A stretch of DNA of 64,000 bases from Streptomyces lydicus (GTDB lineage Bacteria > Actinomycetota > Actinomycetes > Streptomycetales > Streptomycetaceae): assembly GCF_001729485.1 (NCBI RefSeq), contig NZ_CP017157.1, positions 6,262,001 through 6,326,000 of the forward strand, in the 5' to 3' direction. The translations under genes and the position numbers were made by a program. Under the pieces are notes generated by a model, which had not been told where the DNA came from, ran no database searches, and saw nothing but the letters and a program-made list of their open reading frames with translations. This document shows, one piece after another, positions 54,576-64,000 of the stretch (position 1 is the stretch's first letter; each line of letters begins with the position of its first letter).

Positions 54576-57500
54576 TCACTCGGCTCGCATCCATTGCTCC
54601 ATGACCGACAACAGATGATCGGTATCCACCGGCTTGGTCACGTAGTCGGAGGCCCCCGCGTCGATGCTCTTCTCCCGGTCGCCCTTCATCGCCTTCGCGG
54701 TGAGCGCGATGATGGGCAGCCCGGCGAACTGCGGCATCCGACGGATCGCGGCGGTGGTCGCGTAACCGTCCATCTCCGGCATCATGATGTCCATCAGCAC
54801 CAGCACGATGTCGTCGTGCTGTTCGAGCACCTCGATGCCCTCCCGGCCGTTCTCGGCGTACAGCACCGACAGGCCGTGCTGCTCCAGGACGCTGGTGAGC
54901 GCGAAGACGTTGCGGATGTCGTCGTCGACGATCAACACCTTCTCACCGTGGAAGCCGCCGCCGAAGCCCGGGTCCGCCACCAGGTCCTGGCCGGTGCCCA
55001 GCCAGGGCTCCTCGGCCGACTGCGGTGGCGCCGGCGGCTGGGCCGGCTGCTGCGGCTGGGGTTGCGGCTGCGGCTGCGGTGCCGGCGCCGGCTGGCCCGG
55101 GAGCGCGAAGCGGCGCTGGGAACCGGCCACCGCCCGGCGGCGACGCCGGCTGAGGCTGCCGCCGGTCTCGCGACCCTGCGCCTCCTCGATCTCCAGCCGC
55201 ACGGCCTCCGTCTCACGCGCCTCCGCGTCCATCGCCAGACCGCCGGCCACCAGCTGCGGGTAGCCCTGCGGGGGCAGCCCACCGGGGTTGTGCGGCAGGT
55301 ACAGCGTGAACGTGGAGCCGCGGTTGGGCTCGCTCTGGGCGTGGATCTCTCCGCCCAGCAGCCGGGCGATCTCCCGGCTGATGGACAGGCCCAGGCCCGT
55401 ACCGCCGTACTTGCGGCTGGTGGTGCCGTCCGCCTGCTTGAACGCCTCGAAGATGACCCGCATCTTGCTGGACGCGATGCCGATACCGGTGTCGGTCACC
55501 GAGAAGGCGATCATGTCGGCGTCCGGGTCGCGCAGCGAGCCGTGCTCCAGCAGCTGCTCGCGGATGGCCACCGGGACGTCCGCGCCGGCCGGCCGGATGA
55601 CCAGCTCGACGGCGCCGGTGTCGGTGAACTTCACGGCGTTGGACAGCAGGTTGCGCAGCACCTGGAGCAGCCGCTGCTCGTCGGTGTGCAGCGTGGCGGG
55701 CAGCTCCGGTGAGACCCGTACGGAGAAGTCGAGGCCCTTCTCCGCGGTCAGCGGCCGGAATGTGGCCTCCACGTAGTCGACGAGCTGGACCAGCGCGATC
55801 CGCGTCGGGCTGACGTCCATCTTGCCGGCCTCGACCTTCGACAGGTCCAGGATGTCGTTGATCAGCTGGAGCAGGTCGCTGCCCGCACCGTGGATCGTCT
55901 CGGCGAACTCGACCTGCTTCGGGGAGAGGTTCCCCTCGGCGTTGTCGGCCAGCAACTTGGCGAGGATCAGCAGCGAGTTCAGCGGCGTGCGCAGCTCGTG
56001 CGACATGTTCGCCAGGAACTCCGACTTGTAGCGCATCGAGACCGCGAGCTGCTCGGCGCGCTCCTCCAGGACCTGCCGCGCCTCCTCGATCTCGGTGTTC
56101 TTCACCTCGATGTCGCGGTTCTGCGCCCGCAGCTGCTCGGCCTTCTCCTCCAGCTCCGTGTTGGACAGCTCCAGCGCCCGCTGCCTGCTCTCCAGCTCCG
56201 CGGAACGCTCGCGCAGCTGCTCGGTCAGCTCCTGCGACTGCTTGAGCAGCACCTCGGTCTTGGTGTTGACCGAGATGGTGTTGACGCTGGTCGCGATCAT
56301 CTCGGCGATCTGGCTGAGGAAGTCCTTCTGGATCTGGGTGAACGGCTGGAAGGACGCCAGCTCGATCACGCCGAGCACCTTGTCCTCGAAGAGCACCGGC
56401 AGCACGATGACGTTCGCCGGCGGCGCCTCGCCCAGCCCGGAGGCGATCTTGAGGTAGCCGGAGGGCACGTTCTCCACCAGGATCGTGCGGCCCTCCTCCG
56501 CCGCCGTGCCGATGAGCGTCTCGCCCGGCTTGAACGTCGTCGGCATCGCGCCCATGGAGTAGCCGTACGAGCCCATCAGCCGCAGCTCGTACGCGCCCGG
56601 CTCGCCGCCGTCCGCGCCGATCTCCCGGCTGTCGGGCTGGGCCGCGAGGAAGAACGCGCCGTGCTGCGCGGAGACCGCCGGCGACAGCTCGCTCATGATG
56701 AGCGTGGCGACGTCCTTGAGGTCGCGCCGGCCCTGCATCAGACCGGAGATCCGGGCCAAGTTGCCCTTCAGCCAGTCCTGTTCCTCGTTGGCGAGGGTGG
56801 TCTCGCGGAGCGTGGAGATCATGGTGTTGACGTTGTCCTGGAGCTCCAGGATCTCGCCGGCCGCGTCCACGTCGATCCGGACGTTGTGGTCGCCGAGGGT
56901 GACCGCCGCGGCGACCGCGGCGATGGCGCGCACCTGACGGGTCAGGTTGCCGGCCATCTCGTTCACCGACTCGGTCAGGTCCCGCCAGGTGCCGGCCACG
57001 CCCCGCACCTGCGCCTGACCGCCCAGCTGGCCTTCCGTACCCACCTCGCGGGCCACCCTGGTGACCTGCTCGGCGAAGGACGACAGCTGGTCGACCATGG
57101 TGTTGATGGTGGTCTTCAGCGCGAGGATCTCGCCCCGCGCGTCGATGTCGATCTTCTTGGTCAGATCACCCTTGGCGATGGCGGTGGTGACCATGGCGAT
57201 GTTGCGGACCTGGCCGGTGAGGTTGTTGGCCATGGAGTTCACCGACTCCGTGAGGTCCTTCCACGTGCCGGCGACGCCGGGGACGCGGGCCTGGCCGCCC
57301 AGGATGCCGTCGGTGCCCACCTCACGGGCCACTCGCGTGACCTCGTCGGCGAACGACGACAGCGTGGTGACCATCGTGTTGACCGTGTCGGCGAGCTGTG
57401 CGACCTCGCCGCGCGCCTCGACCGTCACCTTCTTCGTGAGGTCTCCGTTGGCGACCGCCGCCGAGACCTGGGAGATGTTGCGCACCTGGATGGTCAGGTT

Positions 57501-60095
57501 GTTGGCCATCAGGTTGACGTTGTCGCTGAGGTCCTTCCAGATGCCGGTGACGCCCGGAACCCTTGCCTGGCCGCCCAGTTGGCCTTCCGTACCGACCTCG
57601 CGGGCGACCCGGGTCACCTGCTCGGCGAACAGCGACAGCTGGTCGACCATCGTGTTGACGGTCGTGACCAGTTCGAGGATCTCGCCCTTGGCGTCGACGG
57701 TGATCTTCTTCGACAGGTCACCGCGCGCCACCGCGGTCGTCACCTCGCCGATGTTCCGCACCTGCGACGTCAGGTTGTTCGCCATGAAGTTGACGGACTG
57801 GGTGAGGTCCTTCCACGTACCGCTGACGCCCTGCACCTCGGCCTGACCGCCCAGGATGCCCTCGGTGCCCACCTCGCGGGCGACCCGGGTGACCTGCTCC
57901 GCGAAGGACGAGAGCTGGTCGACCATGGTGTTCAGGGTGTTCTTCAGCTCCAGGATCTCGCCCCGGGCGTCCACGTCGATCTTCTGCGACAGGTCGCCGC
58001 GCGCCACCGCCGTGGCGACCTGGGCGATGTTGCGGACCTGAGCCGTCAGGTTGCCGGCCATGCCGTTCACCGAATCGGTCAGATCGCGCCAGACGCCCGC
58101 GACGCCCGGCACCTGTGCCTGGCCGCCGAGCCGTCCGTCCGTACCGACCTCCCGGGCGACCCGGGTGACCTGCTCGGCGAACGCGGAGAGCTGGTCGACC
58201 ATCGTGTTGATGGTGCTCTTCAGCTCCAGGATCTCGCCGCGCGCGTCCACGTCGATCTTCTGCGACAGGTCACCGCGCGCCACCGCCGTGGTCACCTGGG
58301 CGATCTGCCGCACCTGCGAGGTGAGGTTCCCCGCCATGAAGTTGACGGAGTCCGTCAGCTCCTTCCAGGTGCCGCTGACGCCGTCCACCCGGGCCTGACC
58401 GCCCAGCCGGCCCTCCGTGCCCACGTCCCTGGCCATCCGCGTGACCTGGTCGGCGAACGAGGACAGCTGGTCCACCATGGTGTTCACGGTGTTCTTCAGC
58501 TGGAGCATCTCACCGGAGACGTCGACGGTGACCTTCTGCGACAGGTCACCGTTGGCGACCGCGGTCGTCACCTGCGCGATGTTGCGCACCTGCCCGGTCA
58601 GGTTCCGGAACGCGGTGTTGACGGAGTCCGTCAGGTCCTTCCACGTCCCCGCGGCCCCGGGCACCGCCGCCTGGCCGCCCAGCTCACCCTCGACGCCGAT
58701 CTCCCGTGCCACCCGGGTCACTTCGGCACCGAACGCGGAGAGCTGGTCCACCATCGTGTTGACGGTGTTCTTCAACTCCAGCATTTCACCGGCGACATCG
58801 ACGGTGACCTTCTGCGACAGGTCACCGTTGGCGACCGCGGTCGTCACCTGCGCGATGTCCCGCACCTGACCGGTCAGGTTCCGGAAGGCGTTGTTCACCG
58901 AGTCGGTGAGGTCCTTCCACGTGCCGGCCGCGCCCGGCACCTGCGCCTGGCCGCCGAGCTGGCCCTCGGCCCCGACCTCGTTCGCCACCCGCGTCACTTC
59001 GTCCGCGAAGGTCCGCAGCGTCTCGGTCATGGTGTTGATGGTGTCGGCGAGCTGCGCGACCTCACCGCGTGCGCTGACCGTCACCTTCTGCGAGAGGTCG
59101 CCGTTCGCGACCGCCGTCGTGACCTGGGCGATCCCCCGCACCTGCGCGGTCAGGTTGCCGGCCATGAGGTTGACCGAGTCGGTCAGGTCCTTCCAGACAC
59201 CCGCGACGCCGGGCACCTGCGCCTGACCGCCGAGCTCACCCTCCGTACCGACCTCGCGAGCGACGCGCGTCACCTCGGAGGCGAAGGACGACAGCTGGTC
59301 GACCATCGTGTTGACGGTGTTCTTGAGCTCCAGCATCTCGCCGGCGACATGCACGGTCACCTTGCGCGACAGATCACCCTTGGCGACCGCGGTGGTGACC
59401 AGGGCGATGTCGCGGACCTGAGCCGTCAGCCGGGAGGCCATGGTGTTGACGGACTCCGTCAGGTCCTTCCACGAACCCGACATTCCGCGCACCCGCGCCT
59501 GACCGCCGAGCTTGCCCTCCGTACCGACCTCGCTGGCCACTCTGGTGACCTCGTCGGTGAACGCCGAGAGCTGGTCCACCAGCCCGTTGACCGTACGCCC
59601 GACCTTGAGGAACTCCCCGCGCAGCGGATGCTCCGACGAGCTGTCCGAGCTGCGCGAGCGCAGGTCCATCCGCTGCTCCAGGTCGCCCTCGGACACCGCC
59701 GAGAGCACCCGTCCGACTTCGGACACCGGCCGTACGAGGTCGTCGACCAGCGCGTTCGAGGCGTCGATGGCCGCGGCCCAGGAGCCTTCGGCGGCGCCGA
59801 CCTCCAGCCGTTCCGTGAGTTTTCCCTCACGTCCGACCACCCGGCGCACCCGCGCCAGCTCGCCGGTCAGATGCAGATTGCGGTCCGCGACCTCATTGAA
59901 GACCGCCGCGATCTCCGACATGACGCCGTCGCCGGAAACCGTGAGCCGCTTGCGGAAGTTCCCGTCCCGCATGGCGACCAGAGCGACCAACAGCCGATTC
60001 AGCGCAGCCGTATCCACTTCGGTCGTCCCGTTGTTCCGGGATCGTCCGCCTTTCGCGCGCGTGCTTGCGCCCCGCGCCGCTGCGCCAGACTCCAC
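54576..60095 (-). CDS. osaA: giant HAMP-repeat hybrid histidine kinase OsaA
   Basis: A 1839-residue cytosolic hybrid kinase; no membrane helix is seen. Order: a polar head; a divergent HAMP unit (~119-225); ten tandem 92-residue HAMP units from 226 to ~1112, each starting Q-V-R; a GAF domain (~1130-1270); and a coiled coil (~1275-1355) rich in E-L-E-E-K. The dimerisation domain has H1366 ([11 protein letters not shown]). HATPase_c follows with N-A-V-K-F and G-T-G-L-G-L-S-I, then a Pro/Gln linker and a C-terminal receiver with D1769. It is the kinase partner of OsaB in osmotic-stress signalling by synteny. The start is GTG 60095 with GGGAGG 6 nt upstream. It is divergent from osaC. Confidence 0.92.
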   Translation of the reverse strand: MESGAAARGASTRAKGGRSRNNGTTEVDTAALNRLLVALVAMRDGNFRKRLTVSGDGVMSEIAAVFNEVADRNLHLTGELARVRRVVGREGKLTERLEVGAAEGSWAAAIDASNALVDDLVRPVSEVGRVLSAVSEGDLEQRMDLRSRSSDSSSEHPLRGEFLKVGRTVNGLVDQLSAFTDEVTRVASEVGTEGKLGGQARVRGMSGSWKDLTESVNTMASRLTAQVRDIALVTTAVAKGDLSRKVTVHVAGEMLELKNTVNTMVDQLSSFASEVTRVAREVGTEGELGGQAQVPGVAGVWKDLTDSVNLMAGNLTAQVRGIAQVTTAVANGDLSQKVTVSARGEVAQLADTINTMTETLRTFADEVTRVANEVGAEGQLGGQAQVPGAAGTWKDLTDSVNNAFRNLTGQVRDIAQVTTAVANGDLSQKVTVDVAGEMLELKNTVNTMVDQLSAFGAEVTRVAREIGVEGELGGQAAVPGAAGTWKDLTDSVNTAFRNLTGQVRNIAQVTTAVANGDLSQKVTVDVSGEMLQLKNTVNTMVDQLSSFADQVTRMARDVGTEGRLGGQARVDGVSGTWKELTDSVNFMAGNLTSQVRQIAQVTTAVARGDLSQKIDVDARGEILELKSTINTMVDQLSAFAEQVTRVAREVGTDGRLGGQAQVPGVAGVWRDLTDSVNGMAGNLTAQVRNIAQVATAVARGDLSQKIDVDARGEILELKNTLNTMVDQLSSFAEQVTRVAREVGTEGILGGQAEVQGVSGTWKDLTQSVNFMANNLTSQVRNIGEVTTAVARGDLSKKITVDAKGEILELVTTVNTMVDQLSLFAEQVTRVAREVGTEGQLGGQARVPGVTGIWKDLSDNVNLMANNLTIQVRNISQVSAAVANGDLTKKVTVEARGEVAQLADTVNTMVTTLSSFADEVTRVAREVGTDGILGGQARVPGVAGTWKDLTESVNSMANNLTGQVRNIAMVTTAIAKGDLTKKIDIDARGEILALKTTINTMVDQLSSFAEQVTRVAREVGTEGQLGGQAQVRGVAGTWRDLTESVNEMAGNLTRQVRAIAAVAAAVTLGDHNVRIDVDAAGEILELQDNVNTMISTLRETTLANEEQDWLKGNLARISGLMQGRRDLKDVATLIMSELSPAVSAQHGAFFLAAQPDSREIGADGGEPGAYELRLMGSYGYSMGAMPTTFKPGETLIGTAAEEGRTILVENVPSGYLKIASGLGEAPPANVIVLPVLFEDKVLGVIELASFQPFTQIQKDFLSQIAEMIATSVNTISVNTKTEVLLKQSQELTEQLRERSAELESRQRALELSNTELEEKAEQLRAQNRDIEVKNTEIEEARQVLEERAEQLAVSMRYKSEFLANMSHELRTPLNSLLILAKLLADNAEGNLSPKQVEFAETIHGAGSDLLQLINDILDLSKVEAGKMDVSPTRIALVQLVDYVEATFRPLTAEKGLDFSVRVSPELPATLHTDEQRLLQVLRNLLSNAVKFTDTGAVELVIRPAGADVPVAIREQLLEHGSLRDPDADMIAFSVTDTGIGIASSKMRVIFEAFKQADGTTSRKYGGTGLGLSISREIARLLGGEIHAQSEPNRGSTFTLYLPHNPGGLPPQGYPQLVAGGLAMDAEARETEAVRLEIEEAQGRETGGSLSRRRRRAVAGSQRRFALPGQPAPAPQPQPQPQPQQPAQPPAPPQSAEEPWLGTGQDLVADPGFGGGFHGEKVLIVDDDIRNVFALTSVLEQHGLSVLYAENGREGIEVLEQHDDIVLVLMDIMMPEMDGYATTAAIRRMPQFAGLPIIALTAKAMKGDREKSIDAGASDYVTKPVDTDHLLSVMEQWMRAE
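56762..59420 (-). repeat. ten tandem 276-bp coding repeats (HAMP units of osaA)
   Basis: Ten successive units of 92 codons, starting at residues 226, 318, 410, 502, 594, 686, 778, 870, 962 and 1054; the last is partial. Protein identity between units is very high, with many differences confined to a few positions in the A-x-G-D-L-S-x-K and G-E-x-x-x-L segments. This makes recombination between units likely and assembly errors possible. Confidence 0.9.
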
Positions 60096-60358
60096 CGTGT
60101 CCCTCCCGCAAGGGTCGACCGTTCTACCCGGGCTTTCTCTTGATACTTGCCCAGTGTTTCACCATGGCCCAACCAGGCCATAACAGTTCGGCAGCATCGC
60201 ACACCGTCCCCGTCACGATTGGGGCGGAAACACACGTGACCGGCATCCTCGGGCGCGGCGAAGGTAAGTAACCTGGCATACGGCTGTCCACCCGCCCCGT
60301 CGCGAACACGGGCGGCAGTGGTACGAGCACAACAGGTATTCGGAGGGGCGCCGCGACC

Positions 60359-63028
60359 ATGGGGGAGCAGATCACCGACACACGCATGAGGAGACCAGTG
60401 ATCACCGCGCGGGCCGCCGCAACATTCGAACCGGTGGGGCGCTCGGTCGCCACCGCCCGCGCGTTCGTCCGCGACACCCTCCAGGGCTGGGGCTGCGCCG
60501 ACATCGTCGATGACGCGGTCGTCCTGACCAGCGAGCTGGTCACCAACGCCGTGGTGCACGCCGGCACCGCCGCGGACGTGCTGTGTCAGCGCAGCGACGA
60601 AGGCGTGCGGATCTCCGTCGCCGACCGCTACCCCGAACGTGAGATCCCGCTCCAGAACGCCGGCCAGGTCGTCGTCCACCCGGACCGCGAGGGCGGCCGC
60701 GGCTTGCTGCTGTGCGGCGCGCTCGCCACCCGCTGGGGCGTCGAGTACACCGCCGCCCAGAAGCACGTGTGGTTCCAGCTCGACCTCCCCGAGCGCCCCG
60801 CCGGCACCCGCTCCGCCGGCCCCGCCCTCCCCGTCGACGCCCTCCCGGTCGCCGACACCCGGGTCCGCGTGGCGGTCATCCAGATCGACCGCGGCGGCTG
60901 CATCAGCTTCTGGAACGACGACGCCCAGGACCTCTTCGCCTACGACCCCGAGCAGGTCATCGGCAAGCCCCTCACCGACTTCGCCGCCTGGCCGCACACC
61001 CCCGGCACCGGCACCGGCATCGCCGAGGCCCTGCAGCTGTCCCGTTGGGAGGGCTCCTACGGCATAAGGGGCGCCGACGGCCGGGTCGTCCCCGTCTACG
61101 CCTCCCACCTCCGCGTCCGCGACGCCGACGGCGAGGCTTCCACGGTCTGCCTCCTGGTGCGCGATCACGAACGCGCCATCCTCCAGAGCCCCCAGCGCAC
61201 CCCCGCGCCGGACGCCGCCACACAGGCCGCCCAGTCCGAGGGCCGGCCCTCCGACCCGTTCGAGGTCTTCATCGGTTCGCCGGCCCCGGACGATCTGGAC
61301 GGTCTGCTCCAGCGCACGGTCGAACGCGCCCGCGACATGCTCGACGGGGACGCCGCCTACCTCCTGCTGGCCACCGACGACGAGACCGAGCTGGAGGTGC
61401 GCGCCTCGACGGGCCTGCCCTCCGCCCGCCAGCGCTTCGCCCGCGTCCCCGTCGAAGCCGGCTCCGGACGCTACGGCTCCGCCCGGATGCCCGCCGTCCA
61501 CGAAGACCTCACCGCCGTCCCCGGTGCCGTCCCCCTCCTCAGCGGCACGGGCATGCGCTCGGTCGTCACCGTCCCGCTGAAGGTCGAGGGACGGCTGACC
61601 GGCTCCCTCGGCGTCGCCGCGGAGGGCCCCGGCCGCTACACGAACGAGGAGGCACTGCGCCTCCAGTTCGCCGCCGACCGGATCGCCCTGGCCGTCGAAC
61701 GCGCCCGCCTGACCGAGCTGGAGAAGCTCCGACGGGGCTCGCTGTCCTTCCTCGTCGAGGCGTCCGACCTGCTGGCCGGCACCCTCGACCGCGACCAGAC
61801 ACTGGCCCTGATGGCCCAGATGACCGTCCCCACGCTCGCCACCTGGTGCGCCGTCTACACCGTCGCCGACCAGGCGTCCGCCCCCGAGCTCTCCTACGTC
61901 CTGCACGAGGACGAGGACCGCATCGACGGCCTCAAGACCCTCCTGCTGAAGGTCGACCCGCCCGAGCCGGTCCCCACTCCCGGCGCCCGCGTCTGGACCG
62001 CGCCCAGCGACGCCGCCCACGACGCCGCCCTGCGCACCTCCATGCGCAGCCTGGGGCTCGGCAACGCCGCCCGCCCCTCCACGGGCCCCGGCGCCTCCCT
62101 CGCCACCGCCTCCGCCGTCGGCGGCGAGACGGTCGTGCTCCCCCTCGTCGCCCGCAACCGCGTCATCGGCATGCTCACCCTCGGCAAGCCCGCCGAGGAG
62201 CACTTCCGCCAGGAGATCCTCGAACTCGCCGAGGACCTCTCCCGACGCGCCGCCCTCGCGCTCGACAACGCCCGGCTCTACTCCGAGCGCACGGCCATCA
62301 GCCAGTCCCTCCAGCGCAGCCTGCTCCCCCCGGAGCTGCCCGACATCGCCGGAGTCGAGGTCGAGGTCATCTACCGCGCGGCCGGCGAGGGCAACGAGGT
62401 CGGCGGCGACTTCTACGACCTCTTCCCCATCCGCGACGGCGCGTACGGCTTCGCCATCGGCGACGTCTGCGGTACCGGCCCGGAGGCCGCCGCCGTCACC
62501 GGCCTGGCCCGCCATGCGCTGCGCCTCCTCGCCCGCGAGGGCTTCGGCGGCCCCGCCGTCCTGGAGCGGCTCAACGCCGCCATCCTCGACGAGGGCGCCC
62601 GCAGCCGCTTCCTGACCCTCCTCTACGGCGAACTGTGGCCGCAGGACGACGGCAGCGCCGTCCTCAAGGTCGTCTGCGCGGGACACCCCCTGCCGCTGCG
62701 CCTGCGCCAGGACGGCACCGTCGAGCCCGCCGCCGAACCCCAGCCGCTCCTCGGCGTCATGGACGACCTGGAGCTCTACGAGCAGACCGTCACCCTCGAC
62801 CCCGGCGACGTCCTCCTCTGCGTCACCGACGGCGTCACCGAGCGCCGCGAGGGCACCCGCATGCTCGGCGACGACGGCCTCACCGACGTCCTGACGACGT
62901 GTACGGGCCTGACGGCCGGCGCGGTCGCCGCGCGCGTGCTGCGCGCCGTGGAACGCTTCGCCGCCGAACCGGCCTCCGACGACATGGCCATCCTCGCCAT
63001 GCGCGTCCCCGAGCCCCAGGCCGGCTGA
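60359..63028 (+). CDS. osaC: multidomain anti-sigma kinase/phosphatase OsaC
   Basis: An 889-residue regulator of the RsbW/RsbU-fusion type. Domains: an HATPase (RsbW-like) domain, residues ~20-145, with T-S-E-L-V-T-N-A-V-V-H-A at 57-68 and E-G-G-R-G-L-L-L; a PAS domain ~165-275; two GAF domains ~310-455 and ~470-655; and a SpoIIE/PP2C phosphatase ~665-885. The phosphatase metal residues include D684 (G-G-D-F-Y-D), D702 (G-D-V-C-G-T-G), D824 (T-D-G) and the D-D-M-A near 875. The RsbW part may bind a SigB-like sigma factor, with the phosphatase resetting the anti-antisigma. Matches S. coelicolor OsaC by domain order and place. The start is ATG 60359, with GGAGG ~12 nt away. A later GTG (codon 14) with AGGAG is an alternative. 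Confidence 0.9.
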   Translation: MGEQITDTRMRRPVITARAAATFEPVGRSVATARAFVRDTLQGWGCADIVDDAVVLTSELVTNAVVHAGTAADVLCQRSDEGVRISVADRYPEREIPLQNAGQVVVHPDREGGRGLLLCGALATRWGVEYTAAQKHVWFQLDLPERPAGTRSAGPALPVDALPVADTRVRVAVIQIDRGGCISFWNDDAQDLFAYDPEQVIGKPLTDFAAWPHTPGTGTGIAEALQLSRWEGSYGIRGADGRVVPVYASHLRVRDADGEASTVCLLVRDHERAILQSPQRTPAPDAATQAAQSEGRPSDPFEVFIGSPAPDDLDGLLQRTVERARDMLDGDAAYLLLATDDETELEVRASTGLPSARQRFARVPVEAGSGRYGSARMPAVHEDLTAVPGAVPLLSGTGMRSVVTVPLKVEGRLTGSLGVAAEGPGRYTNEEALRLQFAADRIALAVERARLTELEKLRRGSLSFLVEASDLLAGTLDRDQTLALMAQMTVPTLATWCAVYTVADQASAPELSYVLHEDEDRIDGLKTLLLKVDPPEPVPTPGARVWTAPSDAAHDAALRTSMRSLGLGNAARPSTGPGASLATASAVGGETVVLPLVARNRVIGMLTLGKPAEEHFRQEILELAEDLSRRAALALDNARLYSERTAISQSLQRSLLPPELPDIAGVEVEVIYRAAGEGNEVGGDFYDLFPIRDGAYGFAIGDVCGTGPEAAAVTGLARHALRLLAREGFGGPAVLERLNAAILDEGARSRFLTLLYGELWPQDDGSAVLKVVCAGHPLPLRLRQDGTVEPAAEPQPLLGVMDDLELYEQTVTLDPGDVLLCVTDGVTERREGTRMLGDDGLTDVLTTCTGLTAGAVAARVLRAVERFAAEPASDDMAILAMRVPEPQAG

Positions 63029-63123
63029 CCACCGCACCGGGGCAGCGGCAGCCACAAAGCCTGTGGCCCGCTCCCCCGGTACGCCGGCACCGCGCACAAC
63101 TGGCCCGCCCCGCACCCGAATAC

Positions 63124-63160
63124 GACGAAGGCCCCCGCCGAATTGGCGGGGGCCTTCGTC
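63124..63160. terminator. strong hairpin between osaC and tRNA-Thr
   Basis: A perfect 16-bp stem, GACGAAGGCCCCCGCC and complement, with a 5-nt loop. It is 5 nt beyond the 3' end of the tRNA (minus strand) and 95 nt after the osaC stop, and probably serves both. Confidence 0.8.
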
Positions 63161-63165
63161 TTCTG

Positions 63166-63238
63166 AGCCCCAATACGGAATCGAACCGTAGACCTTCTCC
63201 TTACCATGGAGACGCTCTGCCGACTGAGCTATTGGGGC
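63166..63238 (-). tRNA. tRNA-Thr (anticodon GGT)
   Basis: A 73-nt cloverleaf: acceptor GCCCCAA/TTGGGGC, D arm GCTC/GAGC, anticodon stem TCTCC/GGAGA with loop ATGGTAA giving GGT, and a T arm with TTCGATT. The discriminator is U. CCA is not encoded. It reads ACC and ACU. Confidence 0.96.
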
Positions 63239-63253
63239 GCGGCAACAGAAAGA

Positions 63254-63283
63254 ATATTACCCCAACTCCGCGGCGAGTTCTAA
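63254..63283 (-). promoter_or_regulatory. tRNA-Thr promoter
   Basis: On the minus strand TTAGAA, an 18-nt spacer and TAATAT, an unusually AT-rich and strong -10. It ends 15 nt before the mature tRNA 5' end. Confidence 0.6.
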
Positions 63284-63301
63284 CCCAACCCCACCCACGG
63301 G

Positions 63302-64000
63302 CTAAAGCGCCGGCTGCAGCAATCCGCCCAGCGCATTGCACGCGCTGACCATCTTCTGGAGCTCGCGCCGCGACATCCCCGCGTGCACGGGCAGCGCCAG
63401 CGTTTCGTCCACCGCCCGCTCGGTCTCCGGCAGGAACACGTCCCGCCGCAGCCCCGGCATCCGGTAGACCGGAGCCAGCACGGGCACCCGGCAGGCAACT
63501 CCCTTGGCGCGCAGCGTCCGTGCGAAGGCGTCCCGGTCCGGCCGCCCGTTCCCCGGCACCCGCACCACGTACTGCTCGTACGTGTGCCCCGCGGCCGGCT
63601 TCGGCGTCCAGACCCCGTTCAGCCTGCCGTCCAGGTAGGCCGCGTGCGTCCGCCGCAGCTCGGCGCCCTGCGGGTCCGCCCCGGGCTCGTCCTCCACCAG
63701 CACCAACAGGCCGTGCCGCTGCCCCACTTCCCGGATCCAGCCGACGTCCGCCTGCCGCCCGAACCGGTGCACCGCCACCACCGCGGCGGTCCGGGCCGAC
63801 ACCACGTCCGCGACCGCGGCCGGGTCCACGCAGTAACTGTCGGCATCGACATCGGCGAACACCGGCACCGCGCCCAACTCCACCACGGCACGGGACACTT
63901 CGGCGTTGCCGTACGCCGGCACCACGACCTCGTCACCAGAACGCACACCGGCTGACTTGAGCGTCTCCACTGTCCCCATGCAGCGGATCCTGCTCAGGCG
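63302..64000 (-). CDS. DegT/DnrJ/EryC1/StrS-fold protein lacking the PLP-lysine segment, 5' end outside the window
   Basis: The frame is open from 63302 to the window edge. The readable part covers ~232 residues. M-G-T-V-E-T-L near 63979 sits where the family usually has an internal S-G-T motif, so the real start is probably beyond 64000. G-D-E-V-V-V-P-A-Y-G, V-P-V-F-A-D-V-D, V-A-V-H-R-F-G-R-Q-A-D and the C-terminal Y-E-Q-Y-V-V-R-V-P-G are typical of sugar aminotransferases. Between L-V-E-D-E-P and H-T-Y-E-Q-Y only ~40 residues remain. The stretch that normally holds the catalytic lysine (F-S-F-x-x-x-K-x-L) is missing. Enzymatic transamination is therefore unlikely. Confidence 0.75.
   Translation of the reverse strand, partial: RLSRIRCMGTVETLKSAGVRSGDEVVVPAYGNAEVSRAVVELGAVPVFADVDADSYCVDPAAVADVVSARTAAVVAVHRFGRQADVGWIREVGQRHGLLVLVEDEPGADPQGAELRRTHAAYLDGRLNGVWTPKPAAGHTYEQYVVRVPGNGRPDRDAFARTLRAKGVACRVPVLAPVYRMPGLRRDVFLPETERAVDETLALPVHAGMSRRELQKMVSACNALGGLLQPAL

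Noticed and set aside
55890-60143. A plus-strand open frame of ~1400 codons with internal repeats opposite osaA
   Set aside because: The repeats are only the complement of the HAMP units; composition is His/Arg/Leu-rich with no recognisable fold.
59999-63115. A minus-strand open frame of ~1040 codons opposite osaC
   Set aside because: Shadow of osaC; low-complexity Gly/Val/Glu composition and no start signal.
1-64000. CRISPR arrays, rRNA genes, IS transposases, prophage or integrase genes
   Set aside because: None seen. The only regular repeats are the heptamer array and the osaA coding units, neither of which has spacers.

Overview
The window is a very GC-rich actinobacterial chromosome segment, almost certainly from a Streptomyces. 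Evidence: pervasive G/C third codon positions, GTG and TTG starts, leaderless-type promoters, and a gene order (hflX, rshA, dapF, miaA, miaB, gluRK, gluABCD, recA-recX, clgR, cinA, pgsA, rimO, ftsK, osaB, osaA, osaC) that I recall from the S. coelicolor core chromosome, here read roughly in reverse. Most of it is housekeeping DNA. I see no prophage, IS transposase, CRISPR array or rRNA. Strand bias and codon use look uniform.

Layout, left to right. (1) 1-5982, minus strand: four genes of an NRPS-independent siderophore operon (aminotransferase, IucA-type synthetase, acetyltransferase, IucC-type synthetase). The operon runs off the left edge. The gene set matches the logic of a diaminopropane/citrate hydroxamate of schizokinen or rhizobactin type. 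(2) 6267-16214: a secreted serine protease, then hflX, an M1 aminopeptidase, the RelA/SpoT homologue rshA, dapF, a small membrane protein and miaA. (3) 16397-22253: an acidic small protein, a LigB-fold protein that appears to lack its metal ligands, miaB, an orphan TAXI binding protein, a DEAD-box helicase and a cold-shock gene with a folded leader. (4) 22454-28501: the glutamate sensing and uptake module gluK-gluR, divergent from gluABCD. (5) 28737-31850: an FAD monooxygenase, then a cysteine-rich leader peptide with an attenuator-like hairpin ahead of a cysteine dioxygenase and a rhodanese. (6) 31881-38685: recX, recA (with an upstream LexA-type box), an AI-2E exporter, a DUF3046 protein, a prenyltransferase-fold protein, azlCD and an AraC regulator. 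(7) 38801-46248: Lhr helicase, a 12-copy heptanucleotide repeat, a Nei glycosylase, an SDR gene split by a short palindromic element, a small membrane protein and Dps. (8) 46476-53553: clgR, then translationally coupled rimO-pgsA-cinA, a RodZ-like protein and ftsK. (9) 53646-63028: the osmoadaptation genes osaB, osaA (with ten near-identical 92-residue HAMP units) and divergent osaC. (10) A tRNA-Thr and the edge of a DegT-fold gene that lacks the PLP-lysine segment.

Several loci look like functional units. They are siderophore assembly, glutamate-responsive uptake, cysteine catabolism behind a peptide-sensing leader, SOS/protease control (recA-recX-clgR) and the osa osmostress relay. The least explained items are the Cys leader at 30766-30852, the element-disrupted SDR at 44555-45366, the heptamer array at 43606-43692, the degenerate LigB and DegT proteins and the csp leader structure. 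All functional calls rest on reading motifs by eye; no database search was run.
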